A DNA stretch of 14,986 nucleotides, taken from assembly GCA_014383605.1 (NCBI GenBank), contig JACNHM010000154.1:7865-22850 (forward strand), written 5' to 3'. The translations under genes and the position numbers were made by a program. Below the pieces are notes generated by a model. The model was not told the DNA's origin, ran no database searches, and worked only from the letters and a program-made list of their open reading frames with translations. The DNA is from Chloroflexota bacterium. Its GTDB lineage: Bacteria; Chloroflexota; Anaerolineae; UBA3071. Below are positions 11,520 through 14,986 of the stretch, piece after piece. Within the stretch, counting starts at the first letter, position 1. Each line of letters begins with the position of its first letter.

Positions 11520-13847
11520 ATGAACACATCATTTTTCTCTCTATCCTTTCGACCACGCTGGCTGATTCTGGTCAGCGTGCTGGTACTGCTGTTGGCCGCG
11601 GGCGCCGGGTGTGGCCGGCCCACGCCGCCCCCGCTGCCCCCCACGGCCATGCCTGAGCCGTCGCCGACGCCCAAATCGGGGCCAGCCACCCTGCGCATTG
11701 ACGTCCAGCCGCACGGCGCCGTGGTCAAGGTCAACGCCATCGAGCAAGGCCAGACGCCCATCACGCTCACGCTGGCGCCGACGGGCCACCTCCTCGTCGT
11801 CGAGCACGAGGGCTTTGCCCCGCTGCAGGAGACGCTGACGCTGGAGCCGGGCGGCGAGGCCATGATCGCCGGCATGTTGACGGACATCACGCCGCCCCAG
11901 TTGGCGCTGGCCTTGTCACCCTCGGAGATCGCCGCTGGGCAGACCGTAGACATCGGCATCGAGGCCGCCGACAACGTGGGCGTGACGCGGCTGGAGGCAT
12001 TCCTGGACGGAGAACTGCTGGACGATGAGACACTGGCCGGCCAGGCCGTGACGCAGACGCTGCACGTGGCCTGGACGCCGCAGGAGGCGGGTCTCTATCA
12101 GCTCGTCGTGCGCATCCGCGACGGTGCCAGGAACACCGCCGAGGAAGCGTTGGCGGTGACGGTGGCGGAAGCACCCACAGCCACGCCGACGGCCACGCCT
12201 GCCCCGCCCACGGCCACACCCACACCCACCCCCGTCGTCAGCGCCGAAGTGACCCTCTACGCCCTAAACGTGCGCCAGGGGCCCGACACGAGCTTTCCCC
12301 GCGTCGGCACCGTGCGGATTGGCCAGCAACTGACCGTCCTGGCCCGCAACGCCGAGGGCACATGGGTACACGTCTGCTGCGTGGACGGGCAGTCGGGGTG
12401 GGTCAGCCGGGCCTACGTGAAGCTCGACCAGCCGCTGGAGGCCATCCCTGTGGCGACGGACATTCCGCCCGCGCCCGTGGGCACGCCGTCGGCGGCGGCG
12501 CTGCCTCCGGTGACCGTGCGGGAGACCACCGTCACCATTCCCACCTACCCCTACGCGGCCTTCCTGCGCCCGGCGGTGGACGCAGAGCAGGGCAACTTCC
12601 CGCTCCAGGTGCTGGACCGGGCCGCCTACGAGGCTTCCAACCCCCAGCCAGAGCCGAAGACGTACCGGCTCATCGTGCTGGAGAACGAGTTCCTGCGGTT
12701 GACGCTGCTGCCGGAGCTGGGCGGGCGGGTCTACGAGTGCATCTTCAAGCCCACGGGCCACAACCTCTTCTACCGCAACCCGGTCATCAAGCCCACGCAG
12801 TGGGGGCCGCCGACGCTGGAAGGAGCCAACTGGTGGCTGGCCGCCGGCGGACTGGAGTGGGGGCTGCCGGTGGAGGAGCACGGCTACGAGTGGGGCATTC
12901 CCTGGCCGTATCGCCTCGCCCGCGGCGACGATGGCCGCGCCACCGTGCACCTTTCCGACGGCGACAATGACCGCCTGCGGGCGCGGGTGGCGGTGACTCT
13001 GCACCCCGGCCGCGCCGCCTTCGACGTCCAGATCACGCTGGAGAACCCCACGGCCCAGGCGGTGCGCTACAAGTTCTGGAGCAACGCCATGCTGGCGCCC
13101 GGCGGCGGCAACAGCCCTTCAGAGGGCTTGCAGTTCATCTTCCCCGTCTCGGAGATGACGGTGCATTCCACGGGCGACGCCCGCCTGCCCGGCGCCGGCC
13201 AGCCTTTCTCCTGGCCCGTCCACGAGGGGCGGGACGTGAGCCGGCTGAACACCTGGCGGGAGTACCTGGGTTTCTTCGCCCGGCCGGCGGCCCAGGGCGG
13301 CTTCGTGGGCGTCTACGATCACGCCGACGACGAGGGCATGGTGCGCATCTTCCCCAGCAACGTGGCCCGCGGGGCCAAGGGCTTCGCTTTCGGCTGGGGC
13401 GATGCGGCCATCGCTGCCGACAACTGGACCGACGACGGCTCCGGCTACGTGGAGCTGCACGGCGGCGTGGCGCCCACCTTCGACGACTGGGCGGAGCTGG
13501 GGGCCGGCCAGACGTTGAGCTGGCAGGAGACCTGGTTCCCCGTGGCTGGCGTGGGCAGCATCCTGCACGCCGGGCCGGGGGGAGCCCTCAACCTGCGCCC
13601 CGAAGCCGGCGGCCTGCGCCTGAGCCTCTTCCCCACCCGCCGACTGGCCGGCCGCTTGATCGTCACGCTGGACAACCGCCGCATCTACGACGCAGAGGTG
13701 AGCGCCAGCCCGGACGAGCCGTTCAGCCAGGTGCTGCCGCTGCCGGCCGATGCGCCGGCGCGGGGCCGCGTCGAGGTCAGCCTGGTGGATCCCAGCAGTG
13801 GCAAGCCTTACGTCGTCATGCCACCGCGAGAGATGGCGCTACGATAA
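11520..13847 (+). CDS. Exported PEGA + Ig-like + SH3 + DUF5107 protein
   Basis: This 775-residue protein of unknown function is probably a membrane-anchored surface protein. The N-terminus (RPRWLILVSVLVLLLAAGAGC) is a signal sequence with a possible though non-canonical lipobox ending at C31. Then come a Pro-rich linker, a PEGA-like domain (about 56-118, ATLRIDVQPHGAVVKVN...QGQTPITLTL), an Ig-like domain (about 122-216), a Thr-Pro linker (218-240), a bacterial SH3 domain (about 242-302, LNVRQGPDTSF...GWVSRAYVKL), and a long C-terminal part with LENEFLRLTLLPELGGRVYE and LFYRNPVIKP (from about 387), matching DUF5107, which belongs to the galactose-mutarotase-like carbohydrate-binding superfamily. 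SH3 and DUF5107 suggest cell-wall or glycan contact; any enzymatic role is unproven. The start is set by the signal peptide and promoter position; an in-frame start at 11475 would precede the promoter box. Confidence 0.85.
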   Translation: MNTSFFSLSFRPRWLILVSVLVLLLAAGAGCGRPTPPPLPPTAMPEPSPTPKSGPATLRIDVQPHGAVVKVNAIEQGQTPITLTLAPTGHLLVVEHEGFAPLQETLTLEPGGEAMIAGMLTDITPPQLALALSPSEIAAGQTVDIGIEAADNVGVTRLEAFLDGELLDDETLAGQAVTQTLHVAWTPQEAGLYQLVVRIRDGARNTAEEALAVTVAEAPTATPTATPAPPTATPTPTPVVSAEVTLYALNVRQGPDTSFPRVGTVRIGQQLTVLARNAEGTWVHVCCVDGQSGWVSRAYVKLDQPLEAIPVATDIPPAPVGTPSAAALPPVTVRETTVTIPTYPYAAFLRPAVDAEQGNFPLQVLDRAAYEASNPQPEPKTYRLIVLENEFLRLTLLPELGGRVYECIFKPTGHNLFYRNPVIKPTQWGPPTLEGANWWLAAGGLEWGLPVEEHGYEWGIPWPYRLARGDDGRATVHLSDGDNDRLRARVAVTLHPGRAAFDVQITLENPTAQAVRYKFWSNAMLAPGGGNSPSEGLQFIFPVSEMTVHSTGDARLPGAGQPFSWPVHEGRDVSRLNTWREYLGFFARPAAQGGFVGVYDHADDEGMVRIFPSNVARGAKGFAFGWGDAAIAADNWTDDGSGYVELHGGVAPTFDDWAELGAGQTLSWQETWFPVAGVGSILHAGPGGALNLRPEAGGLRLSLFPTRRLAGRLIVTLDNRRIYDAEVSASPDEPFSQVLPLPADAPARGRVEVSLVDPSSGKPYVVMPPREMALR

Positions 13848-13850
13848 ATC

Positions 13851-13912
13851 CAAAATCCAAAGTTCAAAGCCCAAAACTGCCCGTCATCGCCAGTTTTGAG
13901 CTTTGAACTCTG
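13851..13912. repeat. CAAARYY heptad inverted repeat, copy 3
   Basis: Four units in 7-base phase (13851-13878: CAAAATC, CAAAGTT, CAAAGCC, CAAAACT) face three units of opposite polarity (13892-13912: AGTTTTG, AGCTTTG, AACTCTG). The 19-base arms 13861-13879 and 13891-13909 pair with a single mismatch around an 11-base loop. The element fills almost all of the 73-base gap between the DUF5107 gene stop (13845-13847) and the TPR gene ATG (13921). No promoter or Shine-Dalgarno is seen in this gap. Confidence 0.9.
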
Positions 13913-13920
13913 AGCTTCTT

Positions 13921-14986
13921 ATGGTCGAAAGAACACCGATTTCAAACGATAGTCCATCAGATAAAAAGCCCGTGGTTGCGCCGCGTCGCCGCCGCTGGCG
14001 GGGGCCGCGCTGGCCGCTGCTGGCAGCCCTGGCGCTGGTGCTGATTCTGGGCCTGGGTGGCCTGCTGCTGGCGGGAATGCTGGGCCTGCGCCACGGCCTG
14101 GAGCAACGTCAGGTGCTCCAGGCCACGGCCGTGGCCGAGCACTTCCAGCGCGGACTGCAATACCTGAACAGCGGCCAGCAGATCCTGGCCAAGGCGGAGT
14201 TCGCCCGCGTGCTGGAGCTGGCGCCGGAGCACGAAGCGGCCCTGGCCCGCCTGCGCGAGCTGGAGGAGGCAGCAAAGCGCGGCGAGACGCCGACGGCCAC
14301 GGTCGTCCCCACGCCGACTCCGGTTCCCACACCGCCGCCAGGCACACCGCAGACAAGCGCCCTGGACGCCCTCCTCGCCGACGCCCGCCAGCTCTTCGAG
14401 CAGCAGCAATGGGAAGAGGCGGCACTGCGGCTGGAGCAGTTGCGCACCCTCGCTCCAGATTACGAACCGCAGGCGGTGGAAGAGATGCTCTTCCAGGCCC
14501 GCTATCAACACGGCCTGCAGTTGGCCCAGGCTGACCATCTGGAGGCCGCGCTGCGCAGCTTCGATCAGGCGCTGGCGCTGCGGCCGGATGATGCCCAGGC
14601 CCAGGAGCAGCGCGACCTGGCCGCCCTCTACGCCGCAGGGGTCGGCACCTGGGGCGCCAACTGGCAGAAGACCATCGTTACCTTTGCCGAGCTGTACCAA
14701 CGCCGCCCCGACTACCGGGATGTGGAGCAGCGGCTGCTCGACGCCTACCGGCAGTACGGCGAGGCGCTGGCCCGCAAGGAGCAATGGTGCGAGGCCGCCG
14801 AGCAGTACGGTGCCGCCCTGACGGTGCAGGATGATCCGGAGATCGTCCGCCTGCGAGACGAAGCCGACTATTCCTGCCGCACCGCCACGCCCACGCCCAC
14901 CGCCGGGCCGACGCCCCTGGCCACGGCCCCCGTCACTGCCACCGTCATCCCCGGCATCACGCCGCTGCCCACGCGGCCCATCGTCG
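13921..14986 (+). CDS. Membrane-anchored TPR protein with Pro/Thr linkers, cut by right edge
   Basis: The frame is open for 355 codons from ATG 13921 to the edge. A polar, Arg-rich cytoplasmic tail (1-30, PRRRRWRGPR) precedes one transmembrane helix (about 32-54), so the rest should be outside the membrane. TPR-like helical pairs lie at about 72-105 (AKAEFARVLELAPEHEAAL), 147-180, 191-224 (LEAALRSFDQALALRPDDAQ) and 270-303, separated by Pro/Thr linkers at about 121-144 and again from 321 to the edge. The second linker suggests another domain beyond the window. It probably serves as a protein-interaction scaffold at the cell surface; no catalytic motif is seen. It follows the DUF5107 gene by 73 bases on the same strand and likely shares its transcript, since only a repeat lies between them. 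Confidence 0.82.
   Translation, partial: MVERTPISNDSPSDKKPVVAPRRRRWRGPRWPLLAALALVLILGLGGLLLAGMLGLRHGLEQRQVLQATAVAEHFQRGLQYLNSGQQILAKAEFARVLELAPEHEAALARLRELEEAAKRGETPTATVVPTPTPVPTPPPGTPQTSALDALLADARQLFEQQQWEEAALRLEQLRTLAPDYEPQAVEEMLFQARYQHGLQLAQADHLEAALRSFDQALALRPDDAQAQEQRDLAALYAAGVGTWGANWQKTIVTFAELYQRRPDYRDVEQRLLDAYRQYGEALARKEQWCEAAEQYGAALTVQDDPEIVRLRDEADYSCRTATPTPTAGPTPLATAPVTATVIPGITPLPTRPIV

Noticed and set aside
13957..14784. 275-codon and overlapping shorter minus-strand frames
   Set aside because: They are antisense to the TPR gene, whose frame has a transmembrane helix and TPR pattern and stays open to the window edge.

Overview
The window reads as a high-GC bacterial chromosome segment, most likely from Chloroflexota (Anaerolineae or a relative). 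That placement is inference. It rests on exported proteins with Thr-Pro-rich linkers, the PEGA/SH3/DUF5107 and TPR-plus-Pro/Thr architectures, frequent GTG starts and the overall gene content; no ribosomal RNA or other marker gene is present to fix it.

Positions 1-8385, minus strand, hold one exopolysaccharide/capsule biosynthesis operon that continues past the left edge. In transcription order it encodes a Wzz-type chain-length protein, a GT4 glycosyltransferase, an O-antigen ligase/Wzy-like membrane protein, a second GT4, a SAM-dependent methyltransferase, a third GT4, an Alg14/PssD-like subunit and a PssE-like GT28 subunit cut by the edge. It is headed by a good sigma70-type promoter (TTGACG, 17-base spacer, TATACT). 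The junctions are of two kinds: tight overlaps (GTGA overlaps at 498 and 4359, an 11-base overlap at 5800-5810) or gaps filled by unusual short-period repeats arranged as inverted repeats.

Positions 8386-8822 are the divergent intergenic region. It holds the two outward-facing promoters and, between them, a cluster of perfect inverted repeats that neither promoter should transcribe.

Positions 8823-14986, plus strand, hold four genes. They are an AmrS-type radical SAM enzyme; the ribosome-assembly GTPase RsgA behind a leader that looks like an attenuator (consensus promoter, strong ribosome binding site, 26-codon ORF, hairpin at its stop, terminator-like hairpin with a T-rich tail); a large exported PEGA + Ig-like + SH3 + DUF5107 protein that may start from a leaderless mRNA; and a membrane-anchored TPR protein running off the right edge.

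The most interesting material is non-coding. One family of 7-bp-period CAAARYY repeats occurs three times as inverted repeats, an 8-bp-period element is built on the same plan, and a 9-bp-period tract lies in frame in wzz. The attenuator-like rsgA leader is the other strong point. No CRISPR array, transposase, rRNA or tRNA gene was recognised.
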